Shown piece after piece: positions 42,296-52,631 of a stretch of 64,000 nucleotides of DNA. The notes under the pieces are model-generated. The model was not told the origin of the DNA. It did not search any database and was given only the letters and a program-made list of their open reading frames with translations. This stretch comes from CALESS01 sp964405455 (GTDB lineage: Bacteria; Chloroflexota; Anaerolineae; Anaerolineales; Anaerolineaceae). Numbering within the stretch: position 1 is the first letter of the stretch; each line of letters opens with the position of its first letter. Position numbers and translations under genes: made by a program. The DNA is taken from contig CAYOOA010000005.1 of NCBI GenBank assembly GCA_964405455.1, forward strand, positions 1 to 64,000, read 5' to 3'.

Positions 42296-44833
42296 TTATT
42301 TCCCTTCCACCGGATTATACTCATAAATCGCGACTGAGCCGGCCTGGAAGACGGCTTTAAGTTCGTTTGTGAATTTCGTTTCATCCACCCGATACTTGTT
42401 TCGCTCCAGGTCGCCTATATAAATATACCTGATTTGATATCGGTCCAGAATGACTTTCGCATCAGCCCATGCGCTGGTTTGATATAACGATTCAATATCC
42501 TGCTCTCGGGTTCCAAGCTGGCTGCCGGTCCTGCCCCATTGGGATTCATGCCCCGGCCAGCCCAGGACTGTAGGCAACCCGGTGTGGGTGGCAATCCGTG
42601 CAAAACCGCTGTATTGACCGCCGATTGCTTCTGCCACCACCCCGACTGGGGCTTGTCGTAACCAATCAATCGCCTGGCGTTCTGAGGGATTATAGGTCGC
42701 CATCGAAGCCAACGCGTCCAGGTTCCAATCCTTGACCGGTAGATTCAATCGCTGGATCAAGGCAAATGTGGGATAAATCAAACCGATCAGGATCAAGAGC
42801 GTGGTTGCAGGGCGGAATAACACTCGCCAGAGGCGGCCGCGCTGATTCCACAGGATCACCAGTGCAAAACTACCGGCCAGGCTCCAAACCAACCAGGCTT
42901 GATAATAGAATTTGAAAATCGTATTCATCCGGTAGCCGAATTGATCCAGGAGGTAGAAAAACTCAGGCGCCAGGGTCAGGCCAATTCCCACTAAAGCAAG
43001 CAACAGAGCGTAGGTTTCCTCAGGCTGCTCAATATGGGGATTAATTTCCTCAGCTACGTCTTGGTTCTCAATGTGCGCCTTCCGTCTGCCCAGCAAACCC
43101 CAGGTCAGGCCAAGCATGACCAGGAGGGTAATCCAAGTTCCGGGGCTGGCCAACCGCTCCAGGAATGAACCGCCGACCAATGTCCCCAGGTTTGTGCTCC
43201 CGTGCAGGTCGAAAAATCGACTGGCATAATTGACCAATCGTTGTGCGATTGGCAGAGTCACCGGGTTGATATCCAGTTTCAAGATTGAAATCCATTGGGG
43301 TGAAACTGCAATCAACCCGCTTAACAGGAATGAAACGAACCAAAGTCCGAATACAATCCAGGCTGCCACTTTAAATCCGGTCCACCGCGAGGTTGACTTC
43401 CCCTCCTGTCGCCATCTCCAGAACAACCAGGCGAATATAGGGACAAGCATTCCGCCAAACATGATCCAAAAATGAATACCGCGGCTGAACATGCTTAAGC
43501 TGGGCAGGAACCCGCCCGCCTGGGATTTAAAACCAAGATAGAAGGGAAGGTAGAGAATGCCGCCTATGATTCCCAGGGTCAGTGCAGCTTTGAAGAAATC
43601 TCCGATCCGACTGCTGCTCCAACCATCCTGTTGGTAGTTCACCAAGGTGTACGCGGCGGCGGCCAGAGCAACATAAATCGGAAAATCCCATGTATTGAGA
43701 AAACCCATTGCACCCAGTGTGATGGCTCCCAGCCAGAAACCCGGTTGGCGAATCCAATCGGTGATTTTTCGGCCTGGCAGCATGGATTCAGCACGCGTTA
43801 AATAGAGATTCAGCACAAGACCGATCGCCAGGATTGCAAACGGCAGCGCCAGTACATGCGGATGTAAATCACCCAGGTAGAATGAGAAAAACGGGAACTC
43901 ATCAATATTTTCCCGCACCACCCCGGCCAGATTGGTGTCCGTCACAACCCGCGATGCCCGCCACCACCAGATACCGCCAACCCGTTGGGGCACCCAACCC
44001 AGCGGCAAAGACGGAGGATTGTTTAGCTCGAGCAAGCCCAGCCAATTCCAGAATTTTGATGTCAAGGTGCCGTCGGCAGCCTGTGTCCAGAAAACACCCT
44101 TGGCGTGCAAAATTTCAAAGAAACCCTCCAGGTTGGAAACGATCAGCAACAGGAAAGGTGCCAGCAGTCCATTCCACACAGCCTGGCCGACCGGGCGGCC
44201 GTTTCTCTTCAGCCATCCAAAAGCCAGATTATACAAAATCCCATAGCTGGCTGTCGCGGCGAGGGCAAACCATAATGCAACCGCCAGGTTGAATCCAATG
44301 CTGGGCGGGGTACCCGCCAGCCGAATGATCATCGATACCAGGATGTATCCGAAGTAATAATACGAAATGGAGTAACCGGAAAGCCAGGGATCGTTGGGAG
44401 GAAAGCCTGGCGAACGTAGAATAGCGTTGATAAACGCCATTTCCATCGGTTTTTCGGTCGAGCTGATTTCAGGATAGGCGGCTCGGACAATCGTCCACAA
44501 CAGGAAGGCCGTCAGGAATAGTACTTCAGTGACAAGAATGCTGCGGCGGTGCTCCTTCATCCAATTCCATAGGGTTTTCCACCCGATGCGGACGAATTGC
44601 CAAGTGCTCAAACCTGCCATAACTGCCAGTCCAACCAGTACCCCGCCAATATCATTCTGATTGAGTTGCAGGGTGGTTAGCAGCCAGAAGGCATAGCCCC
44701 AGATCAGTAAACCCAGCGGCTTACTTAACGCCCATCCCCGGTCCGGTAGACCTTTGAAGAGTTGAAAAGCCAGCGGGAAAGCCAGCAATCCTGTCAAAAC
44801 CAATATTAAATACCAGACGATGAAATCAATCAC
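42296..44833 (-). CDS. DUF2298 (Chlor_Arch_YYY) membrane protein
   Basis: An 845-residue polytopic membrane protein. The defining triple-tyrosine element is SISYYYFGY in the first external loop, preceded by SSTEKPMEMAF and FPPNDPWLSG. This DUF2298 group is known from Chloroflexota and Archaea and resembles GT-C glycosyltransferases in layout. About 14-16 helices are followed by a C-terminal soluble part (WPGHESQW, IRYIYIGDLERN). Its whole length is paralogous to the second half of the upstream 1801-residue protein. ATG overlaps that gene's stop by 4 bases. The activity is unproven. Confidence 0.85.
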   Translation of the reverse strand: MIDFIVWYLILVLTGLLAFPLAFQLFKGLPDRGWALSKPLGLLIWGYAFWLLTTLQLNQNDIGGVLVGLAVMAGLSTWQFVRIGWKTLWNWMKEHRRSILVTEVLFLTAFLLWTIVRAAYPEISSTEKPMEMAFINAILRSPGFPPNDPWLSGYSISYYYFGYILVSMIIRLAGTPPSIGFNLAVALWFALAATASYGILYNLAFGWLKRNGRPVGQAVWNGLLAPFLLLIVSNLEGFFEILHAKGVFWTQAADGTLTSKFWNWLGLLELNNPPSLPLGWVPQRVGGIWWWRASRVVTDTNLAGVVRENIDEFPFFSFYLGDLHPHVLALPFAILAIGLVLNLYLTRAESMLPGRKITDWIRQPGFWLGAITLGAMGFLNTWDFPIYVALAAAAYTLVNYQQDGWSSSRIGDFFKAALTLGIIGGILYLPFYLGFKSQAGGFLPSLSMFSRGIHFWIMFGGMLVPIFAWLFWRWRQEGKSTSRWTGFKVAAWIVFGLWFVSFLLSGLIAVSPQWISILKLDINPVTLPIAQRLVNYASRFFDLHGSTNLGTLVGGSFLERLASPGTWITLLVMLGLTWGLLGRRKAHIENQDVAEEINPHIEQPEETYALLLALVGIGLTLAPEFFYLLDQFGYRMNTIFKFYYQAWLVWSLAGSFALVILWNQRGRLWRVLFRPATTLLILIGLIYPTFALIQRLNLPVKDWNLDALASMATYNPSERQAIDWLRQAPVGVVAEAIGGQYSGFARIATHTGLPTVLGWPGHESQWGRTGSQLGTREQDIESLYQTSAWADAKVILDRYQIRYIYIGDLERNKYRVDETKFTNELKAVFQAGSVAIYEYNPVEGK

Positions 44834-47800
44834 TTCTGGATCACCTCATAGATCACAGTATCCTGCTCGTGATACACCTCTCGCCAGTAGACACCAATAA
44901 AATCGATAAATTTGACCAGGCCTTCTCCGGGATAATAGGCTTTCTCCAATTGTCCCACGATAATATATTTCACATTATATTTCTGCAGGAAAGCCAGCGC
45001 CTCCGCTGGATCAGTTGTCTTGTAAAATGCCTCAATTTCATTCACCCGTGGCCAGACCCAATCCACGGCCAGTACGGCTCTTTGCTGCCGTTGATGCCAG
45101 TTCCAACCAACCACTCCTGGCAGGCCGGTATAGATCGTGAAGCGCGAACCCCAGCGGTATTCCGGTGCATTGCCCTCCACAATCACTGGGCTTCCCTTTA
45201 CATTGTCCTGCATCCATTGGATGGCGCGGTAATCCTGACTCAAATCCATATTAACGTTCTGATCATTGTAGGTTGAGTATGCCATGTAAGTCATGCCATC
45301 CAAGGTATGTGGTGCCATCGGAGCCATCCGGTCAGTTATCTTATCGTTTCCAGCCAGTAAGGGGAACCAGGCTGCTCCACCAACCAGCAGCACCAACCCG
45401 ACTGACCAGGCGGATTTCCAGCCAGGTTTCCACTCATGGATCACCGCTGGCAGCAACCAAATTAGAGCTGCACCGGAACTGATCGCGAATAAGATCCAGG
45501 CCTGCAGGTAAAACTTAAACACTGTGTTCATTCTGCCCAGGTCCCCATGCAGGGTAACCAGTTCGACAACCAGCGTGATGGTCAAGGCAGTCCCGGCCAT
45601 GAACAGCGCCAGGCGTTTCGCATCCGGCTGTCCCGGTCGAAACATCAGCACCAGCGCCCAGGCGGCCAGACCCAGGGCCAGCCAACCTATGGTGATCTTT
45701 TGAATGGTCAGGTAAGCCACGATCGCCAGGAAGAGAACAACCAGGGTTTGGATCAACCATTCATACGGCTTCAGCTTTTTCAATGCAGAGGCCGGTGTTT
45801 TTGCCATCCAATCCAATGACTCATGCACAAACCAGGAAGCCAGGACAAACAGGAATAAGCCCCAGTGAGTGAGGTATGACCAGAAAGGCGATCGGTCCCC
45901 TTTATACATATCCAGGGATGTGTATGCCTGTCCATACCACTTGGCAAATGGCTCGTAGGTTAGTAACGCCAGCCCGACTAATAAAACTACTCCACCGGTT
46001 GTAAAAATGACTCGACGAAGCGTCTGATTCAATTCAGGCAGGAATTTCTCCGGTGGCTTCGCATAGCGGATACCTGTGTAGAGTAGAACCAGTACCCCCA
46101 GGATCAAGTAAGTTGGAAAATCCCAGGTATTGGTAGGCCGTAATGCCCCGATAGCCAATGCACCAAGGATTAACGAACATAGAAAACCAAGCCCGGCGTG
46201 TCGATTTGACTCACCCTCTCCCCAGCGCCATTTTCGCATCAAAATGGAAATGGTCCAGGCAATGGCCAAAACTGTCAACACCATTGCCATCATATGGGCA
46301 TGTAAATCCGCATACAGGAAGGTGAACAACGGAAATTCTGTAATCGGATCACCAGGATAAACCCGGCTGGGAATCCAGTACCAATCACCAGGCGGATAAG
46401 GTAATGGGATGCCCCCTAGGTACTTTATAAGTCCATCAAAAGTCCAACCAATGCGCTGGAAGAAAGTAGACGAATCGATCACTCCACCGGGAGCTGCCAA
46501 TCTCATCAGGCCGTGCCAGACCATGCGCACGGAGCCAAGGTTACCCAGCAATACCATGCCAGCCGCAGAAGCAATTCCACCAATCCATGCCGATCGGTTT
46601 CCTGAGGGAGGTCTGGTTATCGCTTCAACGGATGGTTTTTCCACCTGGTCAATAGCATCATTTTTATGATGCAGTCCATTCAGGAATTCTTTCCAGGTCG
46701 CTTTAATCCCATTTCTGAATATGGGGTGATTTGATTGAACAGCAACTGAAAAACCAGATCCAAGTACCAGGTTGTACCCGCCACAAAAAGCACCCATTGC
46801 CAGCAGGCTGAACAAAGTTGGTAGGATCAGGTTATAAGCGATGGAAGGGATGATACCCAACAATTTGACCGGCATCCCGACCAGGACGAAACCGTAGTAA
46901 TAATAATTGATATATCCGCCGGCAAACCAGGGATCATACGGTGGGAATGTCGACGATTTAATGACCGCATTGAAGTAGGAGAAATCCATCGGTTTTTCCC
47001 CGCCCTTGTAAGGGTGCCACAAATCCGGGTTACCCAGGCGGACGAAAAGGAACGCCAGGAAAAATCCCAGGCCGAGTACTTCCAACCACAGGTAATGCTT
47101 CCAGTGATCGCGCAGATCCTGGAAAAGTTCTCTACGGGTGACATAGGCCAGGACGGCTCCGATCACCAGCAAGAGTCCCAAAACAACAACCAACAAGCCC
47201 CGGCTAACCGTAATCCCTGCTGAACCGCTGATCCAGGCCAGCCAGGCGAATAACACCATTCCCACCAATCGGCTCAGGGGATAACCCTTATCGGCCAGCC
47301 CCCCCAGAGCCAGGCGGGTGAAGGGAAAAACGATCCAACCCAGCAGCGAGATAAACAGGTACCAGGCAATCACAGTCACAACCGGGGAGCCATTGATCAG
47401 CGCATCCCGGTTGAACAGATCAGCCCAGGTGCCCCCTGCTTGTTGTCGGGCCAATTGGTCTTTGGGCAACAAAAGCGTTCCGACAGACTTGCTGGCTCCG
47501 CCCGGCGTGACCTTGATGATCTTCGATAAATCAACTCCCCCCAGGATCTTGGTAACCGAATCGCGGCTATACGCATCTGTCTTGCGGAAGATCAGCACTT
47601 TCGGGGCATCATAAACTGTAAAAGCTTCTTCGGCAAACTGGGAATTGAATCGAATGTTTCCCAGGTTCGGATCGGATTGAAATACTTCAACAAGCTCAAA
47701 TCCCAATTGCCCTGCAAACATCCCCGGTTTCGCCACATTGTAGCACCAGATGAGATCTTTCTCGTCCGGGCAGCCAAGCAGCGAACGATAATACGCAACG

Positions 47801-50235
47801 GTCAAGGGGTACCTCTCCGGTACCCGGGTAATGCTGCCGTATTGCCGATTGGAACTAATGAAAATATAGTCCGCCTGGTCCAGGATATTCTCGAATCGCA
47901 TGAGTTTATCCTGTGTATCGTCCCAATACATTTCAAAATTCAGGTCGGAACGATAAATTCCAGCATAATAATCAAAAGGACTGTAGCCGTCCAATTCCAG
48001 CGGGATTGGATCGTCCCAGGGGGATTCCAGGGCAGGCCGATTTCCAGAGATTCCAATCCGTCCCTCGCCGGCAACAAGTTCTATCTGCAAGAAAAGGGAT
48101 TGCTTCTCGGTAACTTCGATTGGCTGATCAAGGTTGACGGTAACTTCTTCACCCCGTGGATCTGCTCCCGCCAGAAACGTTCCACTCACTGTTCCGGAGG
48201 AAATCACCGCTCCGCCCTGGGCAGAATCCAGGACGGAGACTTTCAAGGTCTTGGATCCCGGATTTCCGCTCCAATCCACAACCCGGTTCAGCACGATACT
48301 TCCCAATGTGCCGGAATAATTCGCGTTAAATCCTTCCAGGAAGGGTTGTGTCGATTGGATGAGCTCAGTGGCGTCCATCAAGAATTGCATCCGGGTGGCG
48401 GAATCCTGGTACAACTCCAAAGCCAGGGTCCCATACAAGAACAAGGTTTGGTCCGTTTCCACCATGCTGATCCGGAAGCGATATTCCTGCCCGGCTTTCA
48501 CCTCCACTGGCGTTTCCAGCTTGATCGTCTGGGTGCTTCCCCGCGGATCGCTTGCATCTGGTGGGAAAGCACTGCTCAACATCCCCGCGCCAATTGGTGC
48601 TGAATCGGATTCCCCGCTAAACACTTCCACGACCATGGTTTTCATGGCCGTATTATTATTGGTTGCATCCACGACGTGGGCAATTTGAAATCCGGTCAAC
48701 CAGGCATCTGCATCAGCCTTAACAGTCAGCTCAACGGGAACCCCATTGCTAAGCTGCATGCGTAAGTGTGCGCCAATGGGCTGTTGTTTCTGGACGCCCG
48801 CGCTCAAATATTCCAGGTCGATCGCCCCGGGTACATTCTCATAAATCCAGGAGCTGGCTGCAATCCGGGTGACCGGGCGCGTATATATTTGAATAAATGC
48901 GTAAGCCCAAAGGGCGGTCAAAACAAGTACTACACCGCCAATAACCCCGGCTGAAATCCGGGTCAGTTGGCGAAGTTTTTCCCGCTTTGGCCGTGCATTC
49001 CATAGTTCAACCACCAGCCAGGCGGCAATCATCGCCAGAGTGGGATAAATGAGCAATTGGTAACGCATTGCCCGTACCCAGTTCAAGCTTTGCCAGGCAA
49101 AATACAACCCCGTCCACCCCCAGAGAAGGATGTATTTCCGCCATTCACCCTGCAGAATTCGCCAACCCATCCAGATGAAACCTGCCCAGGCCAGGATACC
49201 GAGCGGCAATCCCAGGCCCCAGATAACCATATTCTGAAGTGCAAACCAGATGGGACGCCTGGCCCACTGCCAGGCATACGGCACTTCCACGTTCCCGGAG
49301 CTGATATTGGCAGCTTCCTTCAAGTTCGCCACCCACTTGGAATTGATTTTCAGACCAAAGAAACCAGGCCCCATGAAGGCATAGGGTTGGAAGATACGAA
49401 ATACCAGGAGCGAGATGATTGCGGCTATCACCAGGTTGCGAACAATAATCCAGGCCTGCCGTTCTTTCTGATCCTCAGGTAGCCGGCTCCACCACACCCC
49501 TGCCGCCAGAGGCAGCAGCACAGCGATCAGGCCGGCATTGATCTTGGAAGCCACGGCCATCCCCAGGGCTATGCCAAACGCGGCATACAGCCATAGTGAA
49601 TTCCAATCCTCCCGCAACCAATGCTGCCAATCGCCTGCTCCATCGTTCACTTCATTCGGGCGTTCAACCGTCATGATCACGATGGCTAAATAAATGGCCA
49701 GGAAAGAAAAGAAATTGCTGAATGTATCAACTGTAAAGTAATGTGAAAGTTGGATGGGCAGGACTGAAAGTGCTGCAAACGCCGCCCCCAGCAAACCGAT
49801 CTTTTCGTTCTTGAACAACCGGCTCCCGGCCAGGAAAACAAGCACCACGGTTAACATATCCATCAAAGCGGATAGATACCGCCCGACCATGTACACATTT
49901 CCATAGCCGGTCATATTGAAAGATTCGGCGATGAAACGGGTGATGATTAAAGGCAGAGTTCCGTAGACATAATAACCGAATCCTACATTGTGCGGATTCA
50001 TCGTGGAGGTGGCTGCATCAAAATACTGGCTCAACTTGACCGGTTGGATTGATGTAATCACCATGGTCATGAATCGTTCGTCTGGATGCAGGTGCTGCCC
50101 TTCATCCCAATCCATGCCAACCAGGCGCAAGGCTGTTCCAGCCGCCAGGATGATTACGAGTAAAAGTACGGTAAGCCAGGTAGGCCACCAATACCGTTTT
50201 TGTTGAGTTTCGTTTGATCCAACAACCATATCCAT
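44830..50235 (-). CDS. giant fusion: PMT-type glycosyltransferase + DUF2298 (YYY) protein
   Basis: An 1801-residue membrane protein made of two modules. Residues 1-~945 form a PMT-like GT-C part (external loop DWDEGQHLHPDERF with the acidic DE) with helices to ~460 and then a large beta-rich external region ~490-880. Residues ~948-1801 form a complete YYY protein with GEKPMDFSYFNAV, FPPYDPWFAGG and YINYYYYGF, ending in NVKYIIVGQLEKAYYPGEG. The external part contains two similar beta repeats near residues 545-600 and 675-730 (PIGAGMLSSAFPPDASDPRG versus VISSGTVSGTFLAGADPRG). GGAGA precedes ATG 50235. Probable role: transfer of sugars from a polyprenyl-phosphate donor. Confidence 0.85.
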   Translation of the reverse strand: MDMVVGSNETQQKRYWWPTWLTVLLLVIILAAGTALRLVGMDWDEGQHLHPDERFMTMVITSIQPVKLSQYFDAATSTMNPHNVGFGYYVYGTLPLIITRFIAESFNMTGYGNVYMVGRYLSALMDMLTVVLVFLAGSRLFKNEKIGLLGAAFAALSVLPIQLSHYFTVDTFSNFFSFLAIYLAIVIMTVERPNEVNDGAGDWQHWLREDWNSLWLYAAFGIALGMAVASKINAGLIAVLLPLAAGVWWSRLPEDQKERQAWIIVRNLVIAAIISLLVFRIFQPYAFMGPGFFGLKINSKWVANLKEAANISSGNVEVPYAWQWARRPIWFALQNMVIWGLGLPLGILAWAGFIWMGWRILQGEWRKYILLWGWTGLYFAWQSLNWVRAMRYQLLIYPTLAMIAAWLVVELWNARPKREKLRQLTRISAGVIGGVVLVLTALWAYAFIQIYTRPVTRIAASSWIYENVPGAIDLEYLSAGVQKQQPIGAHLRMQLSNGVPVELTVKADADAWLTGFQIAHVVDATNNNTAMKTMVVEVFSGESDSAPIGAGMLSSAFPPDASDPRGSTQTIKLETPVEVKAGQEYRFRISMVETDQTLFLYGTLALELYQDSATRMQFLMDATELIQSTQPFLEGFNANYSGTLGSIVLNRVVDWSGNPGSKTLKVSVLDSAQGGAVISSGTVSGTFLAGADPRGEEVTVNLDQPIEVTEKQSLFLQIELVAGEGRIGISGNRPALESPWDDPIPLELDGYSPFDYYAGIYRSDLNFEMYWDDTQDKLMRFENILDQADYIFISSNRQYGSITRVPERYPLTVAYYRSLLGCPDEKDLIWCYNVAKPGMFAGQLGFELVEVFQSDPNLGNIRFNSQFAEEAFTVYDAPKVLIFRKTDAYSRDSVTKILGGVDLSKIIKVTPGGASKSVGTLLLPKDQLARQQAGGTWADLFNRDALINGSPVVTVIAWYLFISLLGWIVFPFTRLALGGLADKGYPLSRLVGMVLFAWLAWISGSAGITVSRGLLVVVLGLLLVIGAVLAYVTRRELFQDLRDHWKHYLWLEVLGLGFFLAFLFVRLGNPDLWHPYKGGEKPMDFSYFNAVIKSSTFPPYDPWFAGGYINYYYYGFVLVGMPVKLLGIIPSIAYNLILPTLFSLLAMGAFCGGYNLVLGSGFSVAVQSNHPIFRNGIKATWKEFLNGLHHKNDAIDQVEKPSVEAITRPPSGNRSAWIGGIASAAGMVLLGNLGSVRMVWHGLMRLAAPGGVIDSSTFFQRIGWTFDGLIKYLGGIPLPYPPGDWYWIPSRVYPGDPITEFPLFTFLYADLHAHMMAMVLTVLAIAWTISILMRKWRWGEGESNRHAGLGFLCSLILGALAIGALRPTNTWDFPTYLILGVLVLLYTGIRYAKPPEKFLPELNQTLRRVIFTTGGVVLLVGLALLTYEPFAKWYGQAYTSLDMYKGDRSPFWSYLTHWGLFLFVLASWFVHESLDWMAKTPASALKKLKPYEWLIQTLVVLFLAIVAYLTIQKITIGWLALGLAAWALVLMFRPGQPDAKRLALFMAGTALTITLVVELVTLHGDLGRMNTVFKFYLQAWILFAISSGAALIWLLPAVIHEWKPGWKSAWSVGLVLLVGGAAWFPLLAGNDKITDRMAPMAPHTLDGMTYMAYSTYNDQNVNMDLSQDYRAIQWMQDNVKGSPVIVEGNAPEYRWGSRFTIYTGLPGVVGWNWHQRQQRAVLAVDWVWPRVNEIEAFYKTTDPAEALAFLQKYNVKYIIVGQLEKAYYPGEGLVKFIDFIGVYWREVYHEQDTVIYEVIQK

Positions 50236-50270
50236 CCAATATCTCCGACGAAAACAGGGTTATTTCGACA

Positions 50271-52621
50271 TCAAGGTTGTGCTGCTGTTTGTGGAGGAAC
50301 TACAAAGACATAAAAATCCTTACCCTCCACAGGAGATTTATGCAATGAAAACGAGCCGCTGGGATACAATGCCGTTAGTTTTTTGATGGAGTCTGCGTCC
50401 TGGATATTGACGATAAAAAGCTTCGCCCCATTCGTAGCCAGGGTCTGATCAAATTGATCCGGCCAGATGGCAAAATCCTTGCCGGGAAAACCCGCATTAT
50501 AAGCCACCAATCGGGTATCCACCCAATATGGCCAGCCGACTACATAAGCTGAATCACGCTCACCGATGGTATCGGTGAATTGGCGAATCACCGCCCCGAT
50601 TTCACTGGTATTCCAAGCCGAAAGTTGGTATTGCCGGGCGTATTTATCAAACACCAGGTTAAAATTCTGCCCCAGGGTCAGAGCCAGAAGAATACCCGTA
50701 ACAGCTACGGCCAGCCATTTTCCACGCCCTCCCTCAGCCGGTCGGAAAACACCCTTAATCAATGCCTCAAAAGCCAACCCGGCAATCAACGCTACTGGGA
50801 TAAATGCGGCTGCGGTCCGGTTGAGACTGGGGTTTTCAGCAGGATACGCCAGCGATAGGATCGATGGCATCATCAGTACCGGCACACTCACCAGCAGGGA
50901 TATATCCTGCCAGTTTCTTTTTTGGGCGAAGCGCACCAGCANNNNNNNNNNNNNNNNNNNNNNNNNNNNNNNNNNNNNNNNNNNNNNNNNNNNNNNNNNN
51001 NNNNNNNNNNNNNNNNNNNNNNNNNNNNNNNNNNNNNNNNNCTCACCAGCAGGGATATATCCTGCCAGTTTCTTTTTTGGGCGAAGCGCACCAGCAACAA
51101 GACCGTTCCAAGCAAGTACAACACCGCCATCACACTGTCCAGGGCTGGATAATATGGGATCGAATGCGGCCAGATTTCCCCGCCGGACCAGAAAAACATG
51201 ATGCTCGCCTTCCAAAAATTTAGCAGGAAAATCATGAATCCCGAACCAGGCAGCGGGTTGCTTGCATCTCCTAGGCGGGAGAACGCCCGCAAGGTGACCA
51301 GTTGCGGATAATCTGCTGTAAAACGTAAAAGCGGTAACAGTACAGTCGCTGAAACCAGGGCCACGATGGTAACGTTGATGACCGTCGTTCCCAGTTTCTT
51401 TTCTTTGATTCGTAATATCACAAACAAGAGTGCGATCAATACGATTAAAAATGGAACGATCCGCATGGGTGTGTAGCCATGCAAGCCAATCCCAAGGAAA
51501 ATTCCCGCCTTGATCATATCATTTCGGTTGGAGCGGCGCAGTCCGCGCATAAAATAATAAAGTGCCGGCGCTGTGAAGGCTGGGTAATAGGTAAATCGCA
51601 AGGCGATCCGGGTGAAGACATTCGGCCAGTAGGCAATCCCACCCAGCAACATGCCAGCCAGACCTGCCCACCGGCTGCCCATCTCCTTGCCCAACAGGTA
51701 AATGAACGGCAGAGTGAACAAACCGGCAATCGCTGCCCCAATTTTCAAGGACAGGAAGGATAACCCCGTCCCAAAAACCTTGATCATTAATGCGGTCCAA
51801 TACATCTGGAAAGCTTCACGCCCGGTATTACGAGGAAAGAAGATGGATAACTTCCCGCTTAACACGTCCCCAATGTCAAGTAACTTTTCTGCGTGATCGC
51901 TGATCATCTCCGCCGGGACCTGGTTAAGATGGTACAGCCTGAAAAACAGGATGACCAGAACCGCCAGGATAAAAAGCAGGTCAAAGCCTTCCAGATTTAT
52001 CCGCCATGGCAAGCGGAACCTGGCACCCCACCTCTTGAGGACTGTCGGAATATCGTTTTCTGGACGAATGTCCACAAACGCCAGGACGATCAGGATAACC
52101 GCGATCAGCCACAACACCACATTGAGAAATGTAAATTGGTTCCCCCCCAGTGCTAGAAATGCCAGCCCGAAACCAACCGCTCCCAGGGCCAGCATAAGCC
52201 GACGAACCTTTGAGGGTTCACCGCTGAATTCGTCCGCCGGTAGTTCGGCCAACTGCCACTCGCGGCTGAATATTCCCCAGATTCCAAGGAGAATAGCCAA
52301 TCCATAAAAGACCACACCGCCAGTCACGTTCCGAGTCTCTGGTGCCAGGAACCGCTGCCCGACCAGACCCAGGACAACAGCCAACAGGATCCTCCAGGGG
52401 ATTCGATAAGCAGATCTGGTTGGTTTTTTCGCCAGGGGCTCAGTCTGATCTGCTTCCACCATCTGTACCGGCGATTCTTCTGTGATTAAGTCGGGCGTTT
52501 TTTCAGGAAAGACAGGTGTTGGTTCTTCCTGCGATTCCAAAACTCCAGCCGCCTGAGGCGGACGCTTCCGCCAGAAGGCTAATTTTTCCTTGACCAGATC
52601 CAGAACACTAGGCTCTTCCAT
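50271..52621 (-). CDS. PMT/GT39-type membrane glycosyltransferase, interrupted by an assembly gap
   Basis: Polytopic GT-C-type protein whose frame is broken by 100 Ns at 50942-51041. The bases on both sides are an exact 55-base duplicate (50887-50941 and 51042-51096). Removing the Ns and one copy (155 bases) restores one uninterrupted frame of 731 residues, so the gene is almost certainly intact in the organism. The N-terminus has a charged cytoplasmic tail and two to four helices, then LFRLYHLNQVPAEMISDHAEK, where the acidic residues occupy the PMT loop position, and further helices. ATG 52621 has AGGAAG upstream. It lies ten bases after a methyltransferase gene. Confidence 0.8.
50887..51096. 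repeat. exact 55-base direct repeat around a 100-N scaffold gap
   Basis: The 55 bases before and after the N run are identical. The size equals a common assembler k-mer (55), and collapsing the duplicate keeps the reading frame. This is a scaffolding artefact, not a biological repeat. Confidence 0.95.
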
Positions 52622-52631
52622 AAACTTCCTG

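Noticed and set aside
50271..51215. Two separate broken glycosyltransferase genes at the N gap
   Set aside because: The duplicated 55 bases and restored frame show a single intact gene split by scaffolding.
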